A stretch of 64,000 nt of DNA from Adineta ricciae. Lineage: Eukaryota > Rotifera > Eurotatoria > Adinetida > Adinetidae. Location of the stretch: positions 1-64,000 of the forward strand of contig CAJNOJ010000268.1 of assembly GCA_905250025.1 (NCBI GenBank), given 5' to 3'. The translations under genes were made by a program, and so were the position numbers. The notes beneath the pieces were generated by a model that saw only the letters and a list, made by a program, of their open reading frames with translations, was not told where the DNA came from and made no database searches. Positions 12,009 to 23,800 of the stretch are shown in pieces; position 1 is the first letter of the stretch, and every line of letters begins with the position of its first letter.

Positions 12009-12887
12009 ATGTTGTCGCCGAAATCTCTGATCATTTTATTAATATTCATTATCATAATTCTTGGTATCTACATATACCGAACTCCAACCATTGTACCATC
12101 GTATCGCTCGTCGTCGTCGCCATCCTCCAAGACTTGTTTGGAGTCATATGATCCTCATATATTTCACAAAATTTCCTTTCATTCTTCAATGGTTCATGTA
12201 ACCGGTCCTGTGATGATTAATTACTGGATCCAGAATAAAACTGGTTTTGAACTCGGTGGTCCTTCGCATTTTACATGGGCACCTTTGGGCGTCTACGAGT
12301 CTGCATTAAGATTAGACGTGACCAATTTCGCAGCGAATACTCTCTGGGAATCAAATTTGAAAGACAATTCAGATTTCGTTTGGAAAAATCACTCGAAAGG
12401 CAAACAATATGTACGAGATGCTGTCGATCTAAAAGGTATTCCTAGTGAATTCTACGATTTTGTTTTAGCTTCTCATGTTCTCGAACATATCGCTAATCCG
12501 TTCAAAGCATTACTCGAATGGATAAGAATTTTGAAACCGAATGGTGTGCTCTTGATTATTTTGCCATTGAAAACGGTGACATTCGATCATAAGCGTGACG
12601 TCGTTCGATTGGAACATTTGATTGAGGATTATCAAAAACAGACTACAGAAGCTGATCTGTCGCATTTGGATGAAATACTTCGTCTGCATGATTTAGGAAT
12701 AGATCAAGCTGCTGGTAATCTCGAAGCGTTCAAAGCTCGCTCAATGAAAAACTTGGAAAACCGTGGATTACATCAACATGTTTATGATCAAGAACTTTTG
12801 TATTACATGTTTATGTGCTTAAATTTAGATGTAAAACTGCAGAAAATATGGGATAATAACAATCTAATCATTGGACAAAAACGGTAA
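12009..12887 (+). CDS. Membrane-anchored SAM-dependent methyltransferase (copy 1)
   Basis: Intronless gene of 292 aa. The first ATG is at 12009; the open frame extends 18 nt further upstream but without an ATG. Residues 4-22 are a single hydrophobic segment (IILLIFIIIILGIYIY), making a type II or signal-anchored protein. The methyltransferase fold follows: GGPSHFTWAPLGVYE, DAVDLKGIP, then the motif around YDFVLASHVLEHIANPFKA and LKPNGVLLIILP (post-motif strand). The C-terminal half (FDHKRDVVRLEHLIEDY, LHQHVYDQELLYYMF) matches a class-11-type family I associate with bacteria, algae and fungi rather than animals. A close paralogue sits at 44867-45739 on the other strand. The substrate is unknown; a Golgi or ER lumenal small-molecule or glycan substrate is an inference. 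Confidence 0.85.
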   Translation: MLSPKSLIILLIFIIIILGIYIYRTPTIVPSYRSSSSPSSKTCLESYDPHIFHKISFHSSMVHVTGPVMINYWIQNKTGFELGGPSHFTWAPLGVYESALRLDVTNFAANTLWESNLKDNSDFVWKNHSKGKQYVRDAVDLKGIPSEFYDFVLASHVLEHIANPFKALLEWIRILKPNGVLLIILPLKTVTFDHKRDVVRLEHLIEDYQKQTTEADLSHLDEILRLHDLGIDQAAGNLEAFKARSMKNLENRGLHQHVYDQELLYYMFMCLNLDVKLQKIWDNNNLIIGQKR

Positions 12888-13016
12888 TCTCTCCGCTAGG
12901 TCTACTTTGCTCTCACGATTGACAGTTAAAAGTCTTTTATTAATTACACTTGTTTTTCTTTTGTATCGTTCGATCTTGTTACTATAACATCGCTTGAACA
13001 TCGGATTTACAATACA

Positions 13017-14157
13017 CTAGCTGTTTGATAATCTTCGCAGTGCAAGATTCACGTCTTTTACAACATTTACTGTTTTCGAAGGTATATTTCTTCTCGATTC
13101 GGTTAACTCTTGCGATTCTTGATGAATTGAACGCTTTTTGCGAAGCAGCCCACAGATTGTGTCATCGAGAAGTTGAAAGAATTCTCTTCTGTATAAACTT
13201 CCTGATAAAGTGAATCTATGTTTAAAAGAGCAAGATGACACATCATTTGAAAGTATTCCTAGCAAAAAAAACTAGAATTACTTACAAGTAGAAACTAATA
13301 CTGTTATTTGTAAATGCCAGCAATCGAACCACTTGAGTAACTAAGGTTTCCACTGCTTGCTGATAAGTACTTTTGACAAAATTTTGTGTGAATGTGGAGT
13401 AAAGCTTTTGAATTGCTAATGGTAATGTCAATGAAATCGTAAAAGTCACTTGAACAAGTAACATTTTAATCAATTGACGATCTCGTTTTTTCAATTGGTC
13501 AACTTTTCGTGCATTCGTATCGGTAGGATTCACACGCGTGTGAGATTGATGAACATTGTAGAATGTTCCTAATCCAACTATCGTCATCATCACCGGTGGC
13601 GTAAAACTAAATGTTGCAAAGTAAAAGAAGTCGTAGAAGACTCGATAAAAACCAGCTTCTGCATAGCACGATGGTCCAGTTTTCAATTGTTCAATTGTGA
13701 ACAGACCCCAAACATGCGAATACAAGATTAAGACAATTACGGTTGTCGAACAGACGAGAAAGCGTGATGTTTTCAGACTGCTCAATTGCCGACGACGCGC
13801 TGATTTTGAACTGACACAATAACGATCTACGCTGGCAAGGATAGTAAACCAAGACGAAAGAACCATTGACGAATGAAGAATAAAATATCGAAATCGACAA
13901 TATCCTAAATTGTAAGAGCTGGGATCTATACCAAACCCATCGGAAAGAATTCGTGAGAGTAAACCGAGGAATATGACATTTAAATTAGCGATTGACGAGT
14001 AAAAGAAATAAGTTGAACAGGGGTTCTTTTTCAATTGAGAACGAATAAAAATCAAGAGATTGAGAACGTTTCCAACACAACCAAAGACTAATAATGGAAT
14101 TCCATAGTATTGATAAAGAGCAGTGACAGCATTTTTGATAAGACTAGTGCTAGACAT
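13017..14157 (-). CDS. Rhodopsin-class 7TM receptor, DRYC type (copy 1)
   Basis: Two exons (13286-14157, 13017-13215) with a 70-nt GTAAGT/CATAG intron join in frame to 356 aa. TM1 contains FGCVGNVLNLLIF and TM2 TYFFYSSIANLNVIFLG. TM3 ends in SVDRYC, replacing the usual DRY followed by V/I. ECL2 has CYAEAGFYRVFYDFFYF. TM6 and TM7 follow TFTISLTLPLAIQKLY. The intron falls directly after the last helix (ISFYL), at the same codon as in the paralogue at 30447-31580, with which most helices align. The intracellular tail is basic (RRKKRSIHQESQE region). This is an orphan receptor; a peptide ligand is a guess from the general resemblance to peptide GPCRs. Confidence 0.88.
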
Positions 14158-16014
14158 TCTCGAATGATCTTACTTGATGCTCTGAAATGCAAGAAAAACA
14201 AGAAAATACTTTCTTATATGTCTTCTACACTCTAAGAATATGACTCGTCTTGTGTTTTCAATGGAAAAGAAAGAATATGATATTTTATTTAACACGTTTT
14301 TTTCACTCTGACTCAATTTCACATTGCTTCTTAAAGATAAAGAGGTATTTCCATACATTTTCTTAGTACGCCTCGAAGTAAAAGTAAAATTCATGTTTTC
14401 AGGATATCACGGTGACATATTTACCTTTAATGTTCTTTTACGAAGAAAATATCGAAATTTTAGCAGAAAAAAAACATTTCTTTCACTGTTTCATTGATTT
14501 GCTTTCAATGTGAAACTAACTGTTTGCATCTGAATGATTTCTTTCATGGAAATCAGCGCAAAAGACCTGAAATGTTCTTATCCCTGACATATCTGTAGGA
14601 AATAAGGATATCAACAGGGGTAATTTACATCGACATTCATACAATCTCATAGGGAGAAACTAAAATGTAATTATTTGGTATAGATATTAAGACGTCGGAA
14701 ATGAACAGGATACATTGGCTCTAGTCATGTCAGTAATAGACATAGAAAAATGAAGACTCTTTCCAGGAGATGATATTTTTTTTGAATATTACAATCAAAT
14801 GCATTCACAATTGTAAATAACCGTGATATGTTCGTTTAGTTTCCGCTCCGTGGGATACAAAACCATTTGTGTTGGTTTTTATTGAAATAAAGATGGTAAA
14901 TCTTGGCATTTTTCTTTTGGTACACACTTTTTCTGATCGTTTCTTTGAGGATTAAGCAAAGATACCATAGTTGTTCTTATTAAAAATAGGAATGTAAACC
15001 ATTTCGAGATATAAATCTATCTTCAAGCTAATTAAACGCAAAAGTTCTCATCGTTTGAATAGAGATCTAGCAATTATTAATCAATATGTGTGTTTGATTC
15101 TACCTCATATGATAGCAGCTATTCGAGCTTTCCTATTACGATTAGCTATGTTTATGTCTAATTAAACCGACAAATGAATAGACAAAAAAAATCAGTCAAT
15201 CGTAAATGTATGCGATCTGTAGGTATCTAAGAATCACATGAGAATATATGTACTGCTTCAACTGAAGATTAATAGGTTTGTTTACGTTCATATTGAAGTG
15301 TTATATTGTGACCTAGGAATACTAAATATATTTGCTTAGTTGTTTGTTTGAGACAACTTGTCGAAGTACAATCTTCGGACAGAAAAACTGAAAACACTTT
15401 CAACTAACTCGAATGTTAATAAAGAACACAAGAAGAGACGAGCGTCACAAGATCTTTGGTTTCAAGTACGAATGCTTAACTGTGACCTGTCAGTATATCA
15501 TCGCCGCCATTTCACGTTACAAAAATATCTACAGTCGACACGTTTTCATCAAAGTATTTTCATCGGAAAACAAAATCCTTCATCAGGTTTTAAAAAAGGT
15601 GTGAGGGACAATAACACTTTTATCACACCGACACCCACGTCTCTTCTTTTTACTACGTAGATACAGTTATGTCGAACTATTTTCTATAATTAGTAAAACA
15701 TCATTCTTCAATATATAGAACGAGTTTGATCAAAGAAATTGTTCAAATCGTCAATGACCATCTTGTCTTGTGAGGTTTTTTTAATTTCTAGGTAAATGTA
15801 ATTATGTCTGGCATTATAACGATTTCCAAAAATGTCACACGAAAATAGATATTTTGTATATTCTCTATCCTAGAATATATTTCAAGTACACCCGCCTTGA
15901 AGTTCATCTGAAACAATACGCCAAGTCGTTCATCTTCTGCTGTAATTAGATTCTGATTATTGTGGATTGATATTGAATAATCATGCAATAATGCTTTTAC
16001 AGTCGTGATTTTCA
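14158..16014. other. Intergenic, no gene supported
   Basis: About 1.85 kb of AT-rich sequence. A minus-strand 74-aa frame just upstream of the receptor and overlapping plus-strand frames around 15358-15660 have no ATG-initiated, domain-bearing content. The 3' portion may include decayed upstream exons of the pseudogene that follows. Confidence 0.45.
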
Positions 16015-16029
16015 TTGATCTTTTTCTTC

Positions 16030-18250
16030 AGCGTCAACAGAAGACATTTTAACGGTGGTACCATTCGATGGACTACAATTGACCCGTCCACAAATTCCAT
16101 CTCGGCCGGTGTAACTCTAATACAGTCGTGCGCATGGGCCTACCGAACAATGACCTGCGCAACTGATGTAACCATCTCGACGAGTGGACGAACTTATAAG
16201 AATCGAAATCTAATGCGTGCCGTTGACAGTGCTGGTGAGGGTAGATATTCGACTGCATATCAATCGATCCATCTCTGAGAATTAGGAATAGTGAACGGTC
16301 ATGTGATAGGCTTTCGGCTGATGTACATTCCTCTCTGGCATACGAAGGGAGCGCACGAGTAGCATTGAGTTATCCTACACAGAGTGTTCTTCATCTGTCA
16401 ATGGTGACGTTTATTGATTTACGCAAACGGTCAAATGATTTCTTGAATGTTTCACCATTTGCCAGTGTTGTTTCGCCGTAGTATGCTGTCGCTCGTCAGT
16501 ATATGTTCCGAGAACTGGTAGACGAAAACGATCAGACAGACGACAACCGGACCATGATTTATCTCCTGATAGTTTCTATGAAGAGACGACTGCAGATGAA
16601 CTGAGTATTTATCAATGGAAGATGCAGGCTTATTCTAATGGATGTACAAAGATACTTCATGTGTTACTTCGATACGCAATGGAGCCACTTGTTCAGGAAA
16701 GAAGTATAAGAAGCAATGTTGTTGCTATAAGCTGACTAGCACCCCTACCAATATAGCAACTATTATTGACACTCCTGGTACATTGCCATCAATTTCGTCA
16801 TATCCTATCTGGAAAGCGATTGACGAATATGACGGTATTTGCTTTCCTGAAAGTGTACCCAACGGCACAAGCCTGTCAAATTGCATCATTGCGTTCACTG
16901 AATTGAAAGCTAACACTTAGTACGCGATAGCTATGCAGGTAAGAATATAAGAATTTATCAGCCATGTTGTAAGAAAGATTTGTTTACCTTCTTTATGATA
17001 GGTCGAAGATTTTATTAACAACACGAGTACTATCTCATTGACTTCTGCATCCGTTCAATTTCTGATCTATGTATTATCACTACCAACATGTCCAGGCCCA
17101 TCTGTTATATTTCATAACATGAGCTGCTGAGAGATGCAAGTCCGAGTATCCATGAGCTTTCAACTCTACATCATACAACAATGCACTCCAAATGTGGAGA
17201 AAATAACAGATAATATTGTTACCGATGAAATTACCGGCATGGATGACAATGGTTTTAACAAGTTAACTTCAAATTCGTCCGTGTACAATGACACATTCAC
17301 TTTTAAAAATCGAACTGATGTTTGCGTAACAACTACAACGACTGCAACGACGGTGACAACAGTCGCTTCGGCAACTACAACTATGACACACACGTCGTCC
17401 ATATCCGCAACTACTACAACAGTGTCAGAAATCGCGCACTATTAGCATTACGTCATAGTACTTATTGAAAAAACTTCTTATACATACGAATGAAACATCA
17501 ATTTGTGATAATCTTATGTGTTTTGAACTACGATTACAAAAGTGACAACAGAAGCCTCATGTATAATCTGAACTTGCAGAAAATGTTCACAATATCGATT
17601 TACATATTCGTATAGAAAATGAAATCAATTGTGCTCTCCTAGTCGGTTTGTCCTTGCTAAGCCTCCTATTGCTCTGTACTGTTGTTGCTGTTGGTTGTTT
17701 GGGTTGTTATGTTAAATTTGGTTATTTTCTTTTTCATATTATCATACGAACAAACCCATAGGAGTCCTCTTGTATGGTGTCGCCTGGGAAAACAAAGACA
17801 GGAACCTGCTAGACGAGAAGCCTTATAACGACAGAATCCAGTTATCGAACGTGTATTGCGAAGAAACAAACTAAGCCAGGACTATCTTGTAGAAAGTCCA
17901 ACGTCCATGAAATCCTCAAGCATGCTGAATAGCAACTCAATCAACACTTGTTTTTCCGAACAAGCGAACGGTTCAGGAATCAAAAAAGTATTGGTGAAAA
18001 AGTTTCCTCATAACACGATTGTGCATACGAATAATACCGTAACTGCAAATGAAAATTTGCCACTTGCGAATCATTATGATAACAGCAAGAATACTCTAAA
18101 GATCCATCGTTTATCGATAACGGTTAAACCACTAAACAAAGTGCCGTCAACATAAAGAAATCCACAGAAAACGTCTAAAGTTGACTCAATTTTCGTAGAT
18201 AAAGTACGACGAAACTACACATCAACGAATGTAATATCAAAACATCGTAG
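16030..18250 (+). pseudogene. Decayed large cell-surface (mucin/adhesin-like) protein gene
   Basis: Coding blocks appear in order in different frames. They are an NGGTIRW-type ectodomain segment (16030-16280), a Cys-rich SGKKYKKQCCCYK stretch, a Thr/Pro linker, WKAIDEYDGICFPESVPNG...LSNC (16770-16915), an intron-like GTAAGA...TAG gap (about 16936-17002), VEDFINNTST...QFLIYV, and PNVEKITDNIV...TSNSSVYNDTF (17170-17310). A Thr-rich stalk (17320-17440) follows, then a hydrophobic helix LLSLLLLCTVVAVGCLGCY (about 17650-17710) and a Ser/Asn-rich cytoplasmic tail to about 18150. In-frame stops interrupt it, for example at 16918-16920 and near 17126, together with several frame changes. The block order matches a large extracellular family I recall from bdelloid proteomes. 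It is a host gene, now broken. Confidence 0.65.
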
Positions 18251-18784
18251 TTCTACTCTTAGCAAAAGAAATGGTATTCATGTTCATCTACGAGCAAATT
18301 CTATGGGAATACGATCTGCCGTTTGACAAAAAGTTTGATGGCGTTAGCTATGAAGAGGACATAATCTGTTTTGAACAGAAATATAAGTACTCTTGTCTGT
18401 CTATATACAAGTTAACATTGAAAAAAGTGAAAGTACAAATATACCTACAAGCATTTCGGCAAATTTTAGAGCATTATAGAAGAAGTGGAGATAGAATAAT
18501 CATTGTTGATACAATTTTGTAACTTTTATAAGAGAGAAAATTTGAGAAGACTAACTTCTTTTCAAGTTTTTCGTTCAAATACAATCTGCATGCGCTTAAT
18601 GTGTAAAAGTTTTCAGATTGAACAATGTTCAGTTTGGTTTTGACTTTCTGACTTATTTCACATGCACACCATTAAAAATAAATCTACAGCTTTTTTAATT
18701 CATATAGTTTGCAAATAGTTTTGATAGTTTGATTTCGTTTCTTTATAGTTTATTTGTACGAGCATTTCATCAAATCGATCGTGT

Positions 18785-19015
18785 TTAAGATTTAAAAAAA
18801 ACTCTTGGAGAGCGTGCGAAAATGTAAGCTATGGTTACCCGACGACACTTGCAATTGAACATGTTGTTTCTCCTGACCTTTCGTTCGATGGGCAAGGAAG
18901 TGGGTCTGATTGAGTTGTAGGACACCATGATCCAGCTGGACACAGTATGCAATAAGCAAGACCAGGCTTGTTTGCATATGTACCATCGTTGCACGCGGCC
19001 TCGACGTCTATGCAT
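18785..19015 (-). pseudogene. GCC2/GCC3-type cysteine-rich fragment
   Basis: One minus-strand frame reads CNDGTYANKPGLAYCILCPAG followed by SWCP and PLPCPSNERSGETTCS. The CPAGxxC...PCP spacing is typical of ephrin-receptor-like GCC2/GCC3 repeats. It is only about 50 residues and is not bounded by convincing exons. It is probably a shard of the same kind of gene as the fragment at 22700-23333, 3.7 kb away on the same strand. Confidence 0.5.
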
Positions 19016-19118
19016 ATATTGTATATATGTATGCGTTTGCGTGTCTGTTTCTATAAATTATCTGCTTGGATACTTCAGTAGTGTAGACGGAGAAACAACA
19101 AGAGATATTTTTTAAAGC

Positions 19119-19455
19119 ATGTCTGAAAACGAGCTGATTCAAAAATATTATCACGGTTCATACAAAACAAGTGAGTTTGGAAGCTTTCAGAAGATTGTAT
19201 CTATCATTGTGTTGTATTTATTTTCATTCAGATTCGCATGGTTCTGTCATATGTCCGCTCTACAATGAAAAGAAAAATGAAGATGATCAGATCTGCAAAT
19301 TTTTCGTTGAAAATGACGGTGATAGTCTCACTCCCGAACAATTCGAGTATTTATGGACACATGTGAAATCACGTCATGAAGACACGTATAGAGACATTTT
19401 GAAAATGTGTCGATCAAAGATTGTCGATGTCTCCAAGACGAATCAGGTAAAGTGA
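19119..19455 (+). CDS. Small spliced protein of unknown function
   Basis: Two exons (19119-19170, 19232-19455) with a 61-nt GTGAGT/TTCAG intron encode 91 aa beginning MSENELIQKYYHGSYKTN. The second exon has VICPLYNEKKNEDDQICKFF and then WTHVKSRHEDTYRDILKMC. The spaced Cys and His residues could form a single zinc-binding knuckle. The final codons NQVK overlap a potential CAG|GTAAAG donor, so the true protein may continue in a downstream exon that I could not find. I do not recognise the family. Confidence 0.6.
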
Positions 19456-19865
19456 CTACGTTTGAAAATATGTATCAAAGACAAGGGAAGGGAGTGGATA
19501 AAAATGCATCTTTCGTTCAGAAACAGTTCTATCCTTCGCTCATTAAATAGATCGGACGGAGAGGAAATGATTTGTATTCTTGCTCTCAGTGGCTAACGTT
19601 TTTTCTCCGTCAAATTTTTCTTCCTTCTCTTTTCGACCTTTTTCGTTGACGGCGTGAATCGTTTTTCTCTATTCTTCGGACAAACAACGCATATTTTGAT
19701 ATTTTCTCATTGAACCCAACTGACATTCTCCCTATGGCTATAAAGAAAAACAAAGTAGTCGTTTCATTTTTCAGTATCCACGAAATATTTACTATTTTTC
19801 ATTGGACTTTATAGTATGACAATCTTATGGATACAATTACATTGTCGTCATCGAATTTGAACAAA

Positions 19866-20357
19866 CCCAGGTGAAAAAATCCGATCGGATTCCTGGAAAC
19901 GGAATTGCATTGGAATCCGACTAGAAAAAACCCGTCAGTTGTTGCAAATTTTATGAGCGATCTTTTTAGCTATTGTTAGCGTATGACATCACCACATCGC
20001 TCTTTCTACCTTTTTCTCTCTCAGATGATCTTTGTTGTCTTCTTTGGTCTTTCTCTTGTTCTACACTATATATACATGTGCTATAGCGTGAAAAGGGGTG
20101 ACTTTTTCGCGTTGGTATTTATATTCTTTTGGAAATAAATAAAGCATCAGCTCGTATTCGAGCTAACAGCTATGTTCTATGATGACCCTTAGAAAATCCA
20201 GGAAATCCATGCTTCGGATCCGACGGGATCTGAGACCGTCGGAAGCCAATGCGATTCCGTCACCCGGATTTCATCGGATCCGTCGAATTCCTGTAGGATC
20301 TGATAAAATCCTATATTGGATCCGATGAGATCCGAGTATGGGATTGTTCGACCTGGG
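19866..20357. mobile_element. Candidate MITE with imperfect terminal inverted repeats
   Basis: A non-coding block of about 490 bp. It starts CCCAGGTG and ends with the inverse ACCTGGG. Inside both ends, sequences of the form GGATTCC/GGATCCGA recur in opposite orientation, and many internal ATCCGA/TCGGAT motifs let each half pair with the other. No target-site duplication is obvious and no open frame is present. A short non-autonomous DNA transposon or a palindrome-rich satellite derivative would both fit. Confidence 0.45.
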
Positions 20358-22699
20358 AATTAGTGAACTCGTGGAGTCGTACTAGCATCAACGAAGTTGA
20401 ATTTATCAATTTATTCAAATTAGAACTAGTGTCGTTAGAGAAAAAATGATGGAAATAGTGAAACCGCCGAACGTCCATATCGATTCGAGCGCCACAACAT
20501 TACCAAATTTATGAGTCAATCTGACCTGTTGACAATTTCGCAATGCCATCAAAACTTTTTCACGTTGTCTTTGTCATCAAATGACTCATAGCTATGTTGT
20601 TGTTTTTCTTTCTTCAGCAAACATCGAGCATTCGATTGGTTTTTATTTGTTTGTTTCAAAATAAACGAAACGAAAAAAACCATGACTAGATATTAGAGAT
20701 CGGCGGGACAAACGATTTGTTCAGTACCGTCTCGCGACATACTGTCCAGTAAGAATTATTTTCAGGAATTTTTTTTCCAAGCTTCTCGACTCTGTTTTCT
20801 TTCATATGTAGATCTTAATTGTGCAGGATGTTGTCAAGTGTACAGAAACGTAGAAGCACATGGATAAAAAGAAATTCAAGAGTATCGTATCAGTGATTGA
20901 TACACAACTTTAGGGAAATTATCATTCTAGGAGCACCAATCCTATACTCGGATCTAAAGTCGGATTGTGTAGTTTCCATCAGACGGATTTTCACAGATCT
21001 GATAGGTGACCATAAGACCATTGCGAAGATAACGTACGATAATATTTCGACTAAACGAACCACAACTATTGTTGTCGCGAGATATGGTATTGTTTGGTAT
21101 TTATGCATACGTTGTAAAACAATTCTCAAATGAAACAGATTTTAGAGTATTTTCCGAGAAATTATAGATATCATGCTTATAGAATGCACATCAGGGGATC
21201 ACTGTTGACAGTCGAGATTTATCCTGATAAAAGATTTTAATTTAGCAGTAGTCCTAAAAGTTCTCCACGATTATAAAGTGCAGTTTATCAACTAGATCAA
21301 AATTTATAAATCGAGTCAAAATTGATAATTTTACAAGCTTCGAAATGCTGTAAATTGAGTGAGAGCAAAGTGAATCAAATATGAAATAGAAAGTTTATCT
21401 TATTTTCACAGCTATCAGGCGCATTGTCGTTAACTGTCATCGATAATCTATTAACGAATGTGGATTTGTAGAAATAAAAATATTTAACTTAATGATATAA
21501 AAGGGAGAGAGTTTACTATCTGCTTGTCTCAAATTTTTCTTGCTTACGACTCATCGATCGGATGAAAATTATGTGATCGGGTAGATTCGAGTATAGATGT
21601 AGTTTACCGCTTACTCTGAAATTCTAAAATTTTCTAGATTTTTATATAATATATTCGATTGTCTCAATTAATTATTCAATTATAAATAAAATGGATTTAT
21701 AAATCAAATAAATATTTGTACACTACTTCATCAAAGACATGTATATCCATGACGATGAACAGCACATGTTAATCCAGTCTGCTAGGATTCGGATTCAGTT
21801 AATTTCAATCCATTTAAATTACGAGAACGAGTCATGTTTTATTCTCTATTCTTGATCTTCGATGTACAGTCTTCTCATTTATTCTTTATGCCTATAGAAA
21901 ACCTCTCTATTGTTACTTTGCCATTGTTTTTCGAAAAAAGGAAGCAGTTTTCTTTGCTTTAAAATCAATGGACACTTATTATATAAAAGAAAGAGTGTTC
22001 GAGAATCATTTTCTATATTCGTGTATATCTTTTGTTTTTGACCACTAAATAACAAAGATTTTATAACCAATACTGTTATCATTCTTCGACTCTTGGAAAT
22101 GATGATCACTTAAGTTTGTGGAAACTTTACAACTAATTTGGTCTATGTTTTTAATACGTTGCGCTTATTATTCATTTTTTCTCGACAAAGCGATTCCAAG
22201 TCCATTTTTTGTGTCGCAATGATCTAGAGAACGGAACATCACTAGAGTATCGAACAAATGTGCATGCGAAGCTAGACACTTTAAGATGCCAGATTTTCAC
22301 CAACATCATCCGTTCGCCCAAAATAAAACACAGCATTTTCGACAAACTATGGAAGTTCTATTTTTCATCGTCGAAATAATGAACATGAAAGTAGGCGCGA
22401 AAAGGATATCTGATAGTTTGTTGTGGCTAGATGAAAGGATAATGAATAGAAGTAGTGTTCTCGAATTGACTTCACGTTCTATCAACTATATAGGTTTAGA
22501 ATACCACGAGATTTGAAATATTCGTCGTTGATTACATCAAGGAACAAGCGCATAAGAAAATTTGCTGCACCGTATTTTGTATTCGTGCAAAACATTTGAT
22601 GATGAAAATAGGTCGTAAAGTATTATTTTAATAGCAGTAATGCTCAAAAGTAAATATTATTCATGTGATTGCTATTTCAAAACAAAGTATTGGAAAATT
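20358..22699. other. Gene-poor decayed region
   Basis: About 2.3 kb with only overlapping frames of about 75 codons on both strands (20890-21133, 21879-22109, 22286-22516). None shows a domain, a splice context or biased composition. AT-rich tracts occur at 21600-21720. It is best treated as non-coding or decayed sequence. Confidence 0.45.
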
Positions 22700-23333
22700 T
22701 TTATAGCAGACGAGGCGGGACGGGCCAGAAAAAATCATCGTCCTGCCAATCTCTGCACTGTACGAGCCTATAATATTAAACTATCGCACATCCAACTACA
22801 ATTCAAGTATATGGATACGAACCCGGTGGGCATGGTTTTGGAAACTATTTGGGATTGTCACAGAAGTAACCAGGAAGACACAATGTACATACTACACTAC
22901 CTATAGCCTCTGTATAAGTTCCAAAAGGACACAGCTTGCATGCCGACTGACGACGATCCGGATTATATCGACCGACCACGCATGAAACAGGTGGTTTTGA
23001 TGGATCGACACAGAATGCACCTATATAGAATAAGCGTTAGAGTGGCTGCTTCAAAAAGATGGAAGTATGTGCGTGACATCATTTCGATGCATATTTACCA
23101 GGAGGGCACTCTTCGCAGTAGCTTTTTCCTGACGACGTTTGATAGTATCCACTTAGACATTTTAGGCACTGAGTTGCAGTAGCTAAGCTGAAAGTTCTTT
23201 CAGAGCACGGCACAGGATTGTAATTTTTAGTCGAATTACACTGAAGCCCGGGAGGACATATTGATTCAGCATTCTGCACAATACCGTGCAAGAACAATAT
23301 ATGTGCGACGATTATTAGATACGACTGTATTCT
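22700..23333 (-). pseudogene. Broken gene for a secreted GCC2/GCC3 cysteine-rich protein (N-terminal part)
   Basis: After a TTTAG acceptor at about 23334, the frame reads a hydrophobic leader (YLIIVAHILFLHGIVQNA). Cysteine repeats follow: CPPGLQC, PVPCSERTFSLATATQCLKC, CEECPPG. A GTAAAT donor follows CPPG, and an ATAG acceptor at about 23020 resumes with AFCVDPSKPPVSCVVG, then CKLCPFGTY, CTLCLPGYFCDNPK. There an in-frame TAG interrupts before PKPCPPGSYPYT, and a second stop follows. The rest of the expected protein is missing. A secreted or ectodomain role fits the leader. It is a host gene, now decayed. Confidence 0.6.
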
Positions 23334-23800
23334 AAAGTTTCAATAAAAATAATATTAAATGAAAACAAAATGAGTTTATATACAGAAGGTATTACTGTTT
23401 ATCTTTATTTTTATCGCTGTTTTATTCCAACTTCCAAAAAAAATGGCATTACTGATATTCATTGTAAATATTGACATTTTTTCATTATGATTTCGGCTGT
23501 TTCTAAGCTGCAGTCAGTATCTGTTTACTGAAGGAATATTATCTTTGCGTTATATAACTTCACAAACTACATTTCTATGCCGCTTATCAATTATATTAGA
23601 AACAAATAAATATGAGTGCCGCAACGTAAGTGTTAACGAATTGAATTTCTCCCACTTATGAAGCTACGACTGTTTATAAATACTGATCGAAACAATCGCC
23701 AGCATGAATAATCAATTCAGGGTGATCTGACTTAGTACAGAAGATATTCATTCACTAAAGGCTTGATATTTTCACATCAAATTGAATCTTAGCTTTTTAG

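Noticed and set aside
20890-21133. Overlapping frames of about 78 codons on both strands
   Set aside because: Neither has a recognisable motif, splice context or upstream signal; two fully overlapping frames of equal length suggest chance.
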